Positions 1 through 8,018 of a DNA stretch of 8,693 nt are shown piece after piece. The stretch is taken from assembly GCA_046861615.1 (NCBI GenBank), contig JBHHUS010000059.1:1-8693 (forward strand). The letters run 5' to 3'. Positions within the stretch are counted from its first letter, which is position 1; each line of letters starts with the position of its first letter. Under the pieces are notes generated by a model. That model saw only the letters and a list, made by a program, of their open reading frames with translations. It searched no databases and was not told where the DNA came from. Position numbers and translations under genes: made by a program. The stretch comes from CAZNUM01 sp046861615. Lineage in GTDB: Bacteria; Fidelibacterota; Marinisomatia; Marinisomatales; TCS55.

Positions 1-3000
1 GTCGTTATGTTCACCTTGTATTAATTGATCGCCAGTTAGATTGTAGGTATGCGGACTGTTAGGATCATCCGCGCCACCGGTTCTGGAGAGGGTAATTGTT
101 CCCTTCAGCATTTCCTCGGAAGTGCGGTAGGAAACTGAAATCCGGTTTACAGCTATACTTTCAGGTGGGTACAATAAAGCCAGTTGTGGTGGTCGTACAT
201 CGAATAAAATATCCTTTACCGGGATTACCTTAACCCGGTTACCAGCCCGGTCAAATCCTTCAATAGTAATAGAATAGCGTCCGCCATCCGCCAATTTATC
301 GTCGAGTTTTATATCAACATCACTGTGAAGGCCCTTACTCCGTTGTTCAGGTTTCAGCGGTACTTTATGAGGTGACAGAGGATCAATCGTGCCACCGGTC
401 TGTCTGAAAACTGCAATTCCCTGTTCCAGATTCTCCGATAATAAATAGGTGATTTCAGTATTCTTGATTTGTTCCCCATCAATTGGTTTACTCAGGGAGG
501 CTTCCGGCGCTTGATTGTCAAAAAACACGTTTTCAATTGTTGCCGGTTCTGCGGGATTACCAGCCCGATCCTGGCCAGAGAATTCCATTGAATAGGTCAC
601 ACCATTAATTAGTGGACGGCTGTTAGCTAAAGCAACACTATCCTTCTCTCCCGCCAGGAGTTCATCGCCAGTAAGATTTACATCATACTGTTGCAGAATT
701 TGACTAGTTGAAACCAGGGGCATAAAATTTACCGTTCCGTCTAACAGATCTTCACTTAAGGTATAACTTAATGTCTGATAGTTTATAGCACTATTATTCT
801 GAGGATTAACAATCGTTATCACGGGCGGTGTAATATCGTATGTGATCATGGTAACCAAGGCCGGATCAGCTTCATTACCAGCCCGGTCACGACCGCTGAT
901 AGTCAAATTATAGACAGCACCATCAACCAGCGATCCCTTATCAGTAATGATTTGTTCAGAGTAAGTACCCTGTCTGCGGGCTTCCGGTGTTAATTTCACC
1001 TTATGAGGTGATTTAGGGTCTTCGTTTCCTCCAACCTGTTCCAGGGTCACCTCTGCCCCGGCTAAATCTTCACTGATAGAATAGGATATTGCTTCAGAGT
1101 TAATGAAGGAAAAACTGGCGGGAGATATTAACACAATTACCGGTGTTTCATTATCAAAGGTGAGTTGATCAACGATTGTTTCCGGCGTTGTATTCCCGGC
1201 TGAATCGATTCCTTCAAAATAGAGTCGATAAATGCTTCCATTCACCAGCGGAATCAGCGAGGCTGGAATTAGACCACCACCAGGGCCTTTTAATTTTCGT
1301 TTGCCAACTAAATTCACGATGCGTTTCTTTTCTGGATCGGGCGAGCCGCCAATATTTTCGAAAATGATCTGCCCTGATTTAAGATTTTCACTGAGGGTAT
1401 AGGAAATATTGACTTCCCGGATATATTGACTGTCCACCGGTGTTATATCACTGAATTGAGGTGGCGTTACATCGTAAAGGATATTATTCACGGTTATGGA
1501 TTTGGCCTCATTCCCGGATAAATCTTGGCCGGTAAAAGTAATGTTGTATCGTTTTCCATCCTTCAACGCCGGAGGCGCTGACAATTCAATTTCCAGGTGA
1601 TCGCCAATCAGAAGATCATTTTCAACCAGATTTATTATATAGGGTGCCCCCGGGTCGCTATTATCGGCACTTTCCCATTTCAGTGATGCCCGAGATAATG
1701 TTTCACTGGTAGAATAACTGACACGGGTGTGATTCACCGCGTCGTTACCGGCAGGCGTTAAAAGAGCTAAAACAGGAGGTGTCTGGTCAAAAGTGAGTCC
1801 GGTTATTGTGTCAGTTACAGATTGATTTCCGGCCCTGTCAGAACCCCGGATAAATAGCTCAATCGGTTCATTCTCAGGTAAAATAATATCGTAATTATCT
1901 AATGAATGTAAACCGATTGAAAGATCGGTCTGGTTTAAGGAAAATTCTTTTTCCCCCTGACTGGTTACTAACCAGACCATTGCCGCCTTTACCAGCGATT
2001 CATTGGTCTTGTACCTGACAATTGTTTCCCGGATATGTTCACCTTTCTGCGGTTTCAAAAGGACCAATTCCGGCGGTGAAATATCGTAAGTCACACTATC
2101 TACTGTTAAGGTATCAGAAATATTTCCGGCAAAATCAATTCCTACCAGCTGAATCTCATACAGCGCACCATCTTCGAGAGGAATTTTTTCCAACAACTTT
2201 CCCGGACTGCGGACACCACCGTTTAACTCATCCTTTTGTAATGATACTGGGATGGTTTGATTATTCTTTAATGATTTAAAGATGATGATGCCGGAGGAGA
2301 TATTTTCCGACAGTTCCCAGCCAAAATCCAAATCCTTAATGAAAGCATGATCTGGTACAAAAAAGGCGGAAAATTGCGGTGGAGTCCGGTCCACGCGATA
2401 GTTAGTAAGTTGTACAGATTCCGCTTTGTTTCCGGCGGCATCCTGGCCCTCTAAAGTAACCGTATATACAGCACCATCCTGAAGATCAGGGACATAGTAA
2501 ACATCAGAGTGATGTTCTCCGGCTACGGCAGCATCTTCTAAAAGATCAAAGGATTCAAATAGCTGCTCACCCCCTGTTCCGGTACCCTCCCAGATCAACC
2601 GACCCTGGGCCAGATCCTCACTTAGCGAATAAGTGAGATCTGTTTTTGTAGTGAAAATATTGGAAGTCGGAGCGACAAAGGACAAAGTCGGAGGCGTCAC
2701 ATCATAGGTAACTGGACCAATCTTCAATGTATCGCTGGGATTCCCGGCGAAATCTATTCCCACGAATTCAATTTGATAGACGGAGCCGTTAACCAGATAT
2801 GGATTTCCAGCTAATACATGGTCGGTGAAGACGCCTTTTTCCAGTTCTTTATCAGCCAACTCTACCACATGGGGTGAATTCAGGTCATTTACTCCCTTAA
2901 TGCGAGTCCAGGTCATTCGGGCACTTTTCAGGTTTTCACTATTTCCGTATGAAACCAGGGTGTGATTCACCGCCTGTTCGGATTGGGGGAAAGAAAGTGT

Positions 3001-5547
3001 AAGTATTGGCGGTGTGGCGTCATAAATCACCCCCCGAATCTGAACTGTAGATGCGATATTACCTGCCCGATCGCGTCCGCTGAATGAAATAGTGTAAACA
3101 CCTCCCTCCACCAGCTCTGGCCCTTGAATTTTAAAAACGGAGTCATGGATACCCATGGATCGAAGAGTAGAATCCATTTCAAATTTATGGGGAGAGGCTG
3201 GATCAATACTCCCTGAGGATCGGGCGTAAATAATTTCTCCTCGGTCCAGTTTCTCTGATAATTCATATGAAACCGCCGGGCTGGAGATGTACGCATATTC
3301 AACCGGATTTAAAGGTTTAATCCGCGGAACAGTCATATCATAGAAGACATTTTTAATATTAATCCGATTGGATTGATTTCCCGCCGGATCCTCACCTGAA
3401 AATTCAATATCGTAAATAGCGCCATCTTTTAGCGGTGGGCTTTTGATCAAGCTATTTAGAGGATGTTCCTGCCCGTAAAGCTCCTCACCTGCCAGCTGGA
3501 CCATATGCACTGAATCCGGATCAATACTGCCTCCGGTCCAAACCCAGGTGATCTTGCCGGTGGCTAACAATTCGCTCAATTCATAGTGAAGCTTTTTATG
3601 GTTGACGGCTGCATTATTCTTCGGTTCGTACCAGGTGATGACCGGCGGAGTAAAATCATATTGTAAACCGGGAACCATTTTAGGTTTAGATCGGTTCCCT
3701 GCCCGGTCCGAACCTTTCACTATCAGCGTATAAAGGGCATTCTCCCGGAAATCCGGCATACTATCCAACAATACATTTTCATGACGTCCTTTTAATAGTT
3801 CCTTTTCATTCAAGGTTACTGTATAGGGCGCCAGACTATCGGGGTCACCCCCCAGCCAAATCCAACGGAATGAACCGCTCTGCAGCTCTTCCGAAAGCGT
3901 GTAGGTCATTGTCTGTGTATTGGAGATGGATCGTTGCTTCGGGTATTCAATAACAATTTCAGGGGCGGTAAAATCATAGAGTACATCGGTAATCTTAACG
4001 GTGTCGGCAATATTTCCGGCACGATCAGAACCAGTCAGAAAAAGCGTATAAACAGAACCATCATGGAGGTTTGGTTCGTTTAATAGGGTTAATTGTCTAT
4101 GAAATTCGCCAATCAGCTCTTTTCCCTCCAACCAGGCCAGGTGAGGTGCGTCGGGATCCTCCATTCCACCGGTATTTACCCATAAAACTGAGCCCTTAGC
4201 TAGATTTTCAGATATTTCATAAGATAATTTCACTGTGTTCAAGGCTGCACCGGAATCCGGTTTCACCCGTGAAAACATGGGGGGACTGGCGTCAAACAGA
4301 ATTCTATTTACAACTACCGGTTCACTATCATTACCTGCCAGATCACGTCCGGTGAACGTCAAAGTGTAGTAGGCACCATCAACTAACCTGGGTTCATTCT
4401 GTAGGTTGATATGGATTTTTTCCTGGGATTTCAGTTCGTCTCCAGCTAGTGCTGCTACTTGTGGGGAAAGAGAATCCGGAGTTCCACTAATTTGGGTCCA
4501 GAGGAATTCACCAGCCTGAAGCGGCTCATCTACTGTATATGATATAGCCGGGTTCTTCATGGCAGCATCATCATAGGGAAAAATCATCGTCAACACCGGA
4601 GGTGTTACGTCATAGTGTAAGGAATCCACAGTCACCGGATCCGAGTGATTACCTGCCAGATCAATGGTAGTAATTTTCAATGCATAAACAGCACCGTCTA
4701 CCGGTTGGAAATAAGGCTGTAAATTGGTTTCTGAAACTGACGCTGCTGATACGGTGTCAGAAAACTCAAATCGATAAGGCGCCCGTTCATCCACGGTACC
4801 GCTCTGCCAGATCCATTCAACCACCCAATTTTGAATGGTTTCATAGGGCTTAAACGAAACAACCTGGTGGTTGATATAGTTTCCTGCAGCCGGAGATTCA
4901 ATAATTATAACAGCTGGAGTAATATCATAGTGAATGCTGTCAGCAATAGCAGGTAGCGATAAATTTTGCGCCTGGTCAAACCCAAATAATTTCACCATGT
5001 AAACGTTTCCATCCCGGAGCGGTGTTTGCCTTTTAGGGCGAAATGGTTCGGATAATTTCATTAATTCATTTATTGTCAATGAAATTGTGTCCGATAACAA
5101 AGAATCCGATTGCCAGACCAGGAAGGCTGAATCCAGCGGTTCAGAAGTCATGAACCTGACAACAGGTTCATTAATGTAGGAGGCAATATTTAAGGTCATA
5201 ACCGGCGGACTGATATCAAATGCCAGATGGTGAATACTGCGGGAAGTGGCGCGGTAGCCCTTGGTTCCCATCCCGGTGAATAATACATTATAGATCATAC
5301 TATCCCGAAGGAAAGTCTCATCTGAAAAAGAGATTCGGTGCCGACCTCTGGTCAATCCAGATTCACCCAGCAGCACTTCCTGGGTGTCAACAACTCCCGA
5401 CACAATCCAGCTTATTTTTCCCCACTGAAGGTCATCATCTAAGTCGTAGGTCACAACACTATTATTAACAACAGTTGAATCCCGTGGGTTTATAAACGAC
5501 AATAAGGCTTCAGTGCCATCAGCGCTTAATTTTACATCCATTACCAG
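1..5547 (-). repeat. Array of Ig-like protein repeats, mostly with an exact 318-bp period
   Basis: The Asp codon of the junction motif (Y/F/V-D-x-T/S-P-P and variants) starts at 5215, 4924, 4609, 4291, 3973, 3655, 3337, 3019, 2701, 2389, 2083, 1786, 1471, 1153, 835, 517 and 199. Successive intervals are 291, 315, then 318 six times, 312, 306, 297, 315, then 318 four times. A degenerate unit precedes the first junction, and a partial unit (ending near G-G-A-D-D-P-N-S-P-H) follows the last. Most units carry D-x-A-G-N about 15-20 residues before the junction (DRAGN, DLAGN, DFAGN, DSAGN, DPAGN, DAAGN). The first complete unit has the decayed form DQAQN. Nucleotide identity between units looks low, so the period is held at the protein level. 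The beta-sandwich Ig-like fold is inferred from the alternating strands and the D-x-A-G-N...D-T-P-P signature common in bacterial Ig-like domains. Confidence 0.9.
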
Positions 5548-6165
5548 TATCCCATTAGAATCGTATTCAAAAATATGGGTAATATCGGTTCCGGGAATAT
5601 AATCGTAAAGGAATTTGTGCATGGATTTATCATCCGGGCGGCGAAACCATTCCTGGCGAGTCATACGTCCGGTAGAATCATAATCAAATTTCATTCCACC
5701 ATATTCAAAAGCATCTACATCATAAAAGCGATAATTCTCCGGTTGACCGCGGGGATTTAACTCGCTGGTCGTGAAACGGTCATCCCACTTTTTCACTGAA
5801 TCTAATCCGAAGACGTAATTTATATAGGCAATTGATTGTGGTTCTGGCCCGAAAGTAGTTCTGTATTTCAGGTTACCCTGGTCATCGTAGACCTCTTTTT
5901 GCCGGATAACATGGGATGAGTCCCGATACCCATAATTTTCAGTCCGGAGGACATTTCCGTACTGATCCACCTGAGCTTTGATAATTAATCGGTCCAACTG
6001 ATCGTATTCAGCCCGAACATGGGCATGGTTTAAAACTTCCGACTCCGGCACCGGTCGGTTAGTAAGAAAATCCTGTTCTGTAAGAAAATAGCGGATTCTG
6101 CGGGCGGAAGTTGCCAGCACAATTAGAAAAAATAAGAGCAGGCTGATTCGATAAACGCGTTTCAC
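1..6165 (-). CDS. Giant secreted protein of tandem Ig-like repeats with RHS/YD-like N-terminal region (3' end outside window)
   Basis: One open frame of 2055 codons runs from a GTG at 6163-6165 to the left edge without a stop, so the C-terminus is missing. The GTG is chosen because an in-frame TGA lies upstream at 6211-6213, no ATG lies between them, and a signal sequence follows at once (KR, then a run of Leu/Phe/Ile, then A-T-S-A). Order of parts: signal sequence (residues 1-21), a Tyr/Asp/Gly-rich region like RHS/YD repeats (about 22-206), one degenerate Ig-like unit (about 207-316), 16 complete units (317-1988), and the first 67 residues of another. Units share N-x-x-x-V-S-Y-x-L-S-E-x-L, G-x-I-x-W, G-G-x-x-D-P-x-S-P-H, L-x-D-G-x-x-Y-x-I-x-F-x-G-x-D-x-A-G-N and Y-D-x-T-P-P. 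The protein is inferred to be exported and to act at the surface as an adhesin, stalk or matrix component. No enzyme domain is visible. No clear ribosome binding site is seen; the upstream gene ends 63 bp away. Export and repeat nature are well supported; function is unknown. Confidence 0.93.
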   Translation of the reverse strand, partial: MKRVYRISLLLFFLIVLATSARRIRYFLTEQDFLTNRPVPESEVLNHAHVRAEYDQLDRLIIKAQVDQYGNVLRTENYGYRDSSHVIRQKEVYDDQGNLKYRTTFGPEPQSIAYINYVFGLDSVKKWDDRFTTSELNPRGQPENYRFYDVDAFEYGGMKFDYDSTGRMTRQEWFRRPDDKSMHKFLYDYIPGTDITHIFEYDSNGILVMDVKLSADGTEALLSFINPRDSTVVNNSVVTYDLDDDLQWGKISWIVSGVVDTQEVLLGESGLTRGRHRISFSDETFLRDSMIYNVLFTGMGTKGYRATSRSIHHLAFDISPPVMTLNIASYINEPVVRFMTSEPLDSAFLVWQSDSLLSDTISLTINELMKLSEPFRPKRQTPLRDGNVYMVKLFGFDQAQNLSLPAIADSIHYDITPAVIIIESPAAGNYINHQVVSFKPYETIQNWVVEWIWQSGTVDERAPYRFEFSDTVSAASVSETNLQPYFQPVDGAVYALKITTIDLAGNHSDPVTVDSLHYDVTPPVLTMIFPYDDAAMKNPAISYTVDEPLQAGEFLWTQISGTPDSLSPQVAALAGDELKSQEKIHINLQNEPRLVDGAYYTLTFTGRDLAGNDSEPVVVNRILFDASPPMFSRVKPDSGAALNTVKLSYEISENLAKGSVLWVNTGGMEDPDAPHLAWLEGKELIGEFHRQLTLLNEPNLHDGSVYTLFLTGSDRAGNIADTVKITDVLYDFTAPEIVIEYPKQRSISNTQTMTYTLSEELQSGSFRWIWLGGDPDSLAPYTVTLNEKELLKGRHENVLLDSMPDFRENALYTLIVKGSDRAGNRSKPKMVPGLQYDFTPPVITWYEPKNNAAVNHKKLHYELSELLATGKITWVWTGGSIDPDSVHMVQLAGEELYGQEHPLNSLIKSPPLKDGAIYDIEFSGEDPAGNQSNRINIKNVFYDMTVPRIKPLNPVEYAYISSPAVSYELSEKLDRGEIIYARSSGSIDPASPHKFEMDSTLRSMGIHDSVFKIQGPELVEGGVYTISFSGRDRAGNIASTVQIRGVIYDATPPILTLSFPQSEQAVNHTLVSYGNSENLKSARMTWTRIKGVNDLNSPHVVELADKELEKGVFTDHVLAGNPYLVNGSVYQIEFVGIDFAGNPSDTLKIGPVTYDVTPPTLSFVAPTSNIFTTKTDLTYSLSEDLAQGRLIWEGTGTGGEQLFESFDLLEDAAVAGEHHSDVYYVPDLQDGAVYTVTLEGQDAAGNKAESVQLTNYRVDRTPPQFSAFFVPDHAFIKDLDFGWELSENISSGIIIFKSLKNNQTIPVSLQKDELNGGVRSPGKLLEKIPLEDGALYEIQLVGIDFAGNISDTLTVDSVTYDISPPELVLLKPQKGEHIRETIVRYKTNESLVKAAMVWLVTSQGEKEFSLNQTDLSIGLHSLDNYDIILPENEPIELFIRGSDRAGNQSVTDTITGLTFDQTPPVLALLTPAGNDAVNHTRVSYSTSETLSRASLKWESADNSDPGAPYIINLVENDLLIGDHLEIELSAPPALKDGKRYNITFTGQDLSGNEAKSITVNNILYDVTPPQFSDITPVDSQYIREVNISYTLSENLKSGQIIFENIGGSPDPEKKRIVNLVGKRKLKGPGGGLIPASLIPLVNGSIYRLYFEGIDSAGNTTPETIVDQLTFDNETPVIVLISPASFSFINSEAISYSISEDLAGAEVTLEQVGGNEDPKSPHKVKLTPEARRQGTYSEQIITDKGSLVDGAVYNLTISGRDRAGNEADPALVTMITYDITPPVITIVNPQNNSAINYQTLSYTLSEDLLDGTVNFMPLVSTSQILQQYDVNLTGDELLAGEKDSVALANSRPLINGVTYSMEFSGQDRAGNPAEPATIENVFFDNQAPEASLSKPIDGEQIKNTEITYLLSENLEQGIAVFRQTGGTIDPLSPHKVPLKPEQRSKGLHSDVDIKLDDKLADGGRYSITIEGFDRAGNRVKVIPVKDILFDVRPPQLALLYPPESIAVNRISVSYRTSEEMLKGTITLSRTGGADDPNSPHTYNLTGDQLIQGEHND
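5548..6102 (-). other. RHS/YD-like N-terminal region of the giant protein
   Basis: Residues about 22-206 are rich in Tyr, Asp, Gly and charged residues. Short strand-turn-strand motifs recur: A-E-Y-D-Q-L-D-R-L, V-D-Q-Y-G-N-V-L-R-T, V-Y-D-D-Q-G-N-L-K-Y-R, F-D-Y-D-S-T-G-R-M-T-R and F-E-Y-D-S-N-G-I-L. This is the look of RHS/YD repeats or of YwqK/MORN-like variants. It differs clearly from the Ig-like units that follow. I cannot tell whether it forms a closed domain. The family assignment is pattern recognition only. Confidence 0.45.
6103..6165 (-). other. Sec-type signal sequence of the giant protein
   Basis: The first 21 residues have a basic n-region (K2, R3, R6), a hydrophobic core of about 11 residues (I7 to L17) and a small-residue end A-T-S-A, which suggests cleavage after A21. 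An uncleaved N-terminal anchor is possible, because the following residues are R-R-I-R. There is no lipobox cysteine, so it is not a lipoprotein signal. Confidence 0.75.
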
Positions 6166-6203
6166 AATCTTTAAATTTAGGACAACGCGAGGGGCAATGG
6201 AAC

Positions 6204-6219
6204 GAGGGATTCAACCCTC
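6204..6219. other. Short inverted repeat between the CNNM gene and the giant gene
   Basis: GAGGG (6204-6208) and CCCTC (6215-6219) form a perfect 5-bp stem with a 6-base loop, 10 bp after the stop codon of the CNNM gene. No T-run follows on the minus strand, so it is not a typical Rho-independent terminator. It could be a weak attenuating or mRNA-protecting hairpin, or chance. The rest of the 63-bp gap shows no promoter I would defend. Confidence 0.25.
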
Positions 6220-6228
6220 ATTTTCGCT

Positions 6229-7287
6229 TTATTCCGACTTTTTTTCTTTCGCCAATCCGGACTTACGCTTCTGCCGTTGCTGATCCTTCGCCAGTTCCCG
6301 CATGTCCGCCACCGAATCGGATTCGTCCATTATTTCCACGCCCAGCAGAGTCTCAATACAGTCTTCCAGCGTAATCAGACCAGACGTACCACCGAATTCA
6401 TCCTTCACAACGAACATGTGGGATCGTTTTTTGATGAATTTGTCCAGGATCGCTTCCACCGATTGTTTTTCAAAGACCGTATCCACCGGCTCCGCCAGTT
6501 CCGCCATGGTAATATGGTATTTATCATCGGCCATGGCCTCCAGTAAAGTATCTTTATAAATAATTCCTAAAATATCATCCAGATCCCGTCCAAAGATCGG
6601 TATCCGGGAAAAAATGATTTCATCGTGTTTTTCCAGCACTTCTTGTACCGTAGCATCCTTATTAAAAGCGAAAATGACGCCCCGGGGAGTGAGAATATCT
6701 TCAGCCGTGAGTCGTTTCAATTGGAACAGGTTTTCAATAATCGTACTCTCATGTTCTTCAATCGTCCCTTCATCTTCCCCTAATTCCGCCATGGCGGTAA
6801 TTTCCGCCCGGCTCACTTTTTTCTGCTGGCCTTTTTGGTCCCGGAGGCGTTTGGAAAAAGTACCGGAAAGCCAGACAAAAGGATAAGTGAACCAGATTAG
6901 GACCTGGACGGTGTAAGCCGCCGGCGCGGCCAATTTCCGCCAATAAGTGGCACCCAGTGTTTTAGGGATAATTTCAGAAAAGACCAGAATGCAAAAGGTG
7001 AGTACGGCAGAAGCGATAGCCACTTTTCCGGAACCGAATAACTTTAAGGTCTGGGCACCTACAACGGTTGCACCAACAGTGTTGGCAATCGTGTTTAAAG
7101 TTAGAATAGCCGCCAGGGGACTGTTAATGTCATTCTTTAATTTCAGTAATAATTCGCCTGTCCGGTGCTTTTCCTTGATCAAAACACCGATATGGGAATG
7201 GGTAACCGATAGAATAACTGCTTCCAACAGGGAACAGAGGAATGATATCCCCAGGGCCAGCAGAAAGAAGGTAATTAAAATGGACAT
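6229..7287 (-). CDS. CNNM (DUF21) transmembrane domain plus CBS-pair protein, short form without CorC/HlyC domain
   Basis: 352 residues with an ATG start and a TAA stop. The N-terminal half is a CNNM/DUF21 membrane domain: a hydrophobic first helix (about 3-25) containing S-L-L-E-A, a second segment around N-T-I-A-N-T-V-G-A (65-73), a third (about 88-106) ending in the hallmark S-E-I-I-P-K-T (104-110), and a fourth (about 121-142). A cytosolic linker rich in acidic residues leads to a CBS pair: CBS1 about 196-250 (D-I-L-T-P-R, then S-R-I-P-I-F, then G-I-I-Y-K-D) and CBS2 about 262-318, ending D-E-F-G-G-T-S-G-L-I-T-L-E-D. CBS pairs of this family bind adenine nucleotides and gate Mg2+ or other cation transport. 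The C-terminus is a Lys/Arg-rich tail, and the CorC_HlyC domain of longer CorC/YfjD-type members is absent. From memory, about 350-residue forms without that domain are common, so this is probably not a truncation. It is likely an inner-membrane divalent cation transporter or regulator; the substrate is not readable from sequence. The old name 'hemolysin' is not supported as a function. Confidence 0.93.
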   Translation of the reverse strand: MSILITFFLLALGISFLCSLLEAVILSVTHSHIGVLIKEKHRTGELLLKLKNDINSPLAAILTLNTIANTVGATVVGAQTLKLFGSGKVAIASAVLTFCILVFSEIIPKTLGATYWRKLAAPAAYTVQVLIWFTYPFVWLSGTFSKRLRDQKGQQKKVSRAEITAMAELGEDEGTIEEHESTIIENLFQLKRLTAEDILTPRGVIFAFNKDATVQEVLEKHDEIIFSRIPIFGRDLDDILGIIYKDTLLEAMADDKYHITMAELAEPVDTVFEKQSVEAILDKFIKKRSHMFVVKDEFGGTSGLITLEDCIETLLGVEIMDESDSVADMRELAKDQQRQKRKSGLAKEKKSE

Positions 7288-7334
7288 TGAAACGTCTTAA
7301 TTTACATTACCCGGAATTACCGGACGGGCGCTTT

Positions 7335-8018
7335 TTAGGTGCGTTTAAGTGAGATATACATGGGTAAGTACACCAAACCCAAAACCAGGATCCCGAATAT
7401 CTCGATTCCCACCAGGTACCAGGGCCATGATCCCAATATGAACGGCGAAGCCGTATCCGGTTTCGCACAAATAAACCAGTAATTGCTATGGAGTGCTTTA
7501 TTAACAAAACTCATTATAAAAACAACAGCATTGGTAATAAAAATCGTATTTAATAGGGACCCCAGCCGACAGCGCATCCCAATAACAAACACCAGCCAGA
7601 GAACATTCAGGATAATGATGCTGTGGCTGAAAAAGAATGTAAAAGTTAACACCGGCGAAACAATGCCGGTAAATTCCGGAGTCATGATCGCCTGAATGGC
7701 ACCTGCAAGGCCCCAGAAATATGACAATTCAAAGGCGGTCTGGTTTTTGGTATAAAGCGCAAAGGTTGTACAGAAAATGCTGAAACCACACATATGTAAG
7801 GGTAAATCCTTATCCAGCATCCAGATTCCTTTATACCAGCGGATTAGATCATCGCTTAGATCCTGACCAAAGGTGAGAAAAATCAAAATCAGGGTGCCGA
7901 TGAATTGTTGGCGACGATTCAAGTACTTCTTTCCTATGTACGGAATCAATATCCATCCTACCAATGCACCGCCGATATAGAATAAATGCAACGGACTGAA
8001 CAGATATAAATTATTCAT
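7335..8018 (-). CDS. YwaF/TMEM164-family (TIGR02206-type) integral membrane protein, downstream copy
   Basis: 227 residues, very hydrophobic, with about seven predicted membrane segments (roughly 8-29, 38-52, 72-90, 95-112, 120-146, 155-175, 196-222). Family signatures are visible: S-P-L-H-L near the N-terminus, L-P-L-H-M-C (72-77), Q-A-I-M-T-P-E (109-115), S-H-S-I-I (131-135), N-Y-W-F-I-C-A-K-P (179-187) and G-S-W-P-W-Y (196-201). These match the bacterial YwaF group, whose role is unknown, and human TMEM164, reported to be an acyltransferase for ether phospholipids with a catalytic Cys. C77 and H132 occupy the candidate active-site positions. The ATG overlaps the end of the upstream paralogue by 8 bp, which fixes this start and suggests translational coupling. 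The only other in-frame support for a start is the N-terminal alignment with that paralogue. Family assignment is strong; a lipid-acyl-transfer role is inference. Confidence 0.9.
   Translation of the reverse strand: MNNLYLFSPLHLFYIGGALVGWILIPYIGKKYLNRRQQFIGTLILIFLTFGQDLSDDLIRWYKGIWMLDKDLPLHMCGFSIFCTTFALYTKNQTAFELSYFWGLAGAIQAIMTPEFTGIVSPVLTFTFFFSHSIIILNVLWLVFVIGMRCRLGSLLNTIFITNAVVFIMSFVNKALHSNYWFICAKPDTASPFILGSWPWYLVGIEIFGILVLGLVYLPMYISLKRT
8011..8018 (-). other. Stop/start overlap of the two YwaF/TMEM164-type genes
   Basis: On the minus strand ATGAATAA contains the ATG of the downstream gene and, five bases on and in another frame, the TAA of the upstream gene. No Shine-Dalgarno sequence is apparent in the 20 bases before the ATG. 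Reinitiation by ribosomes finishing the first gene is therefore a likely way to translate the second. Confidence 0.8.

Noticed and set aside
3027..3302. Short minus-strand frame of 91 codons, and similar short frames at 4698-4901 (-), 1176-1367, 2022-2279 and 5575-5760 (+)
   Set aside because: All lie inside the giant gene in other frames, have no recognisable domain, and are explained as shadows of the 2055-codon frame.
1..5547. CRISPR array or DNA-level tandem repeat
   Set aside because: The periodicity of about 318 bp is in the protein sequence. Units are diverged at the nucleotide level and there are no short identical repeats with unique spacers.
6229..7287. Hemolysin function for the CNNM-CBS gene
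   Set aside because: The label comes from an old annotation of HlyC/CorC relatives. The sequence shows a cation-transport-type membrane domain plus CBS pair, with no toxin feature.
6277..7300. Several plus-strand frames (6277-6546, 6302-6559, 6614-6886, 6947-7300) opposite the CNNM-CBS gene
   Set aside because: They are antisense shadows of a gene with clear CNNM and CBS motifs; their products are low-complexity and match nothing I recognise.
7311..7323. Inverted repeat CCGG-AATTA-CCGG between the downstream YwaF-type gene and the CNNM gene, as a terminator
   Set aside because: The stem is only 4 bp and no T-run follows on the minus strand; CCGG is frequent throughout this window.
7307..7695. 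Frames at 7307-7507 (-) and 7483-7695 (+), and likewise 8420-8647 (-)
   Set aside because: They overlap the two YwaF/TMEM164-type genes in other frames, and those genes carry the family motifs.
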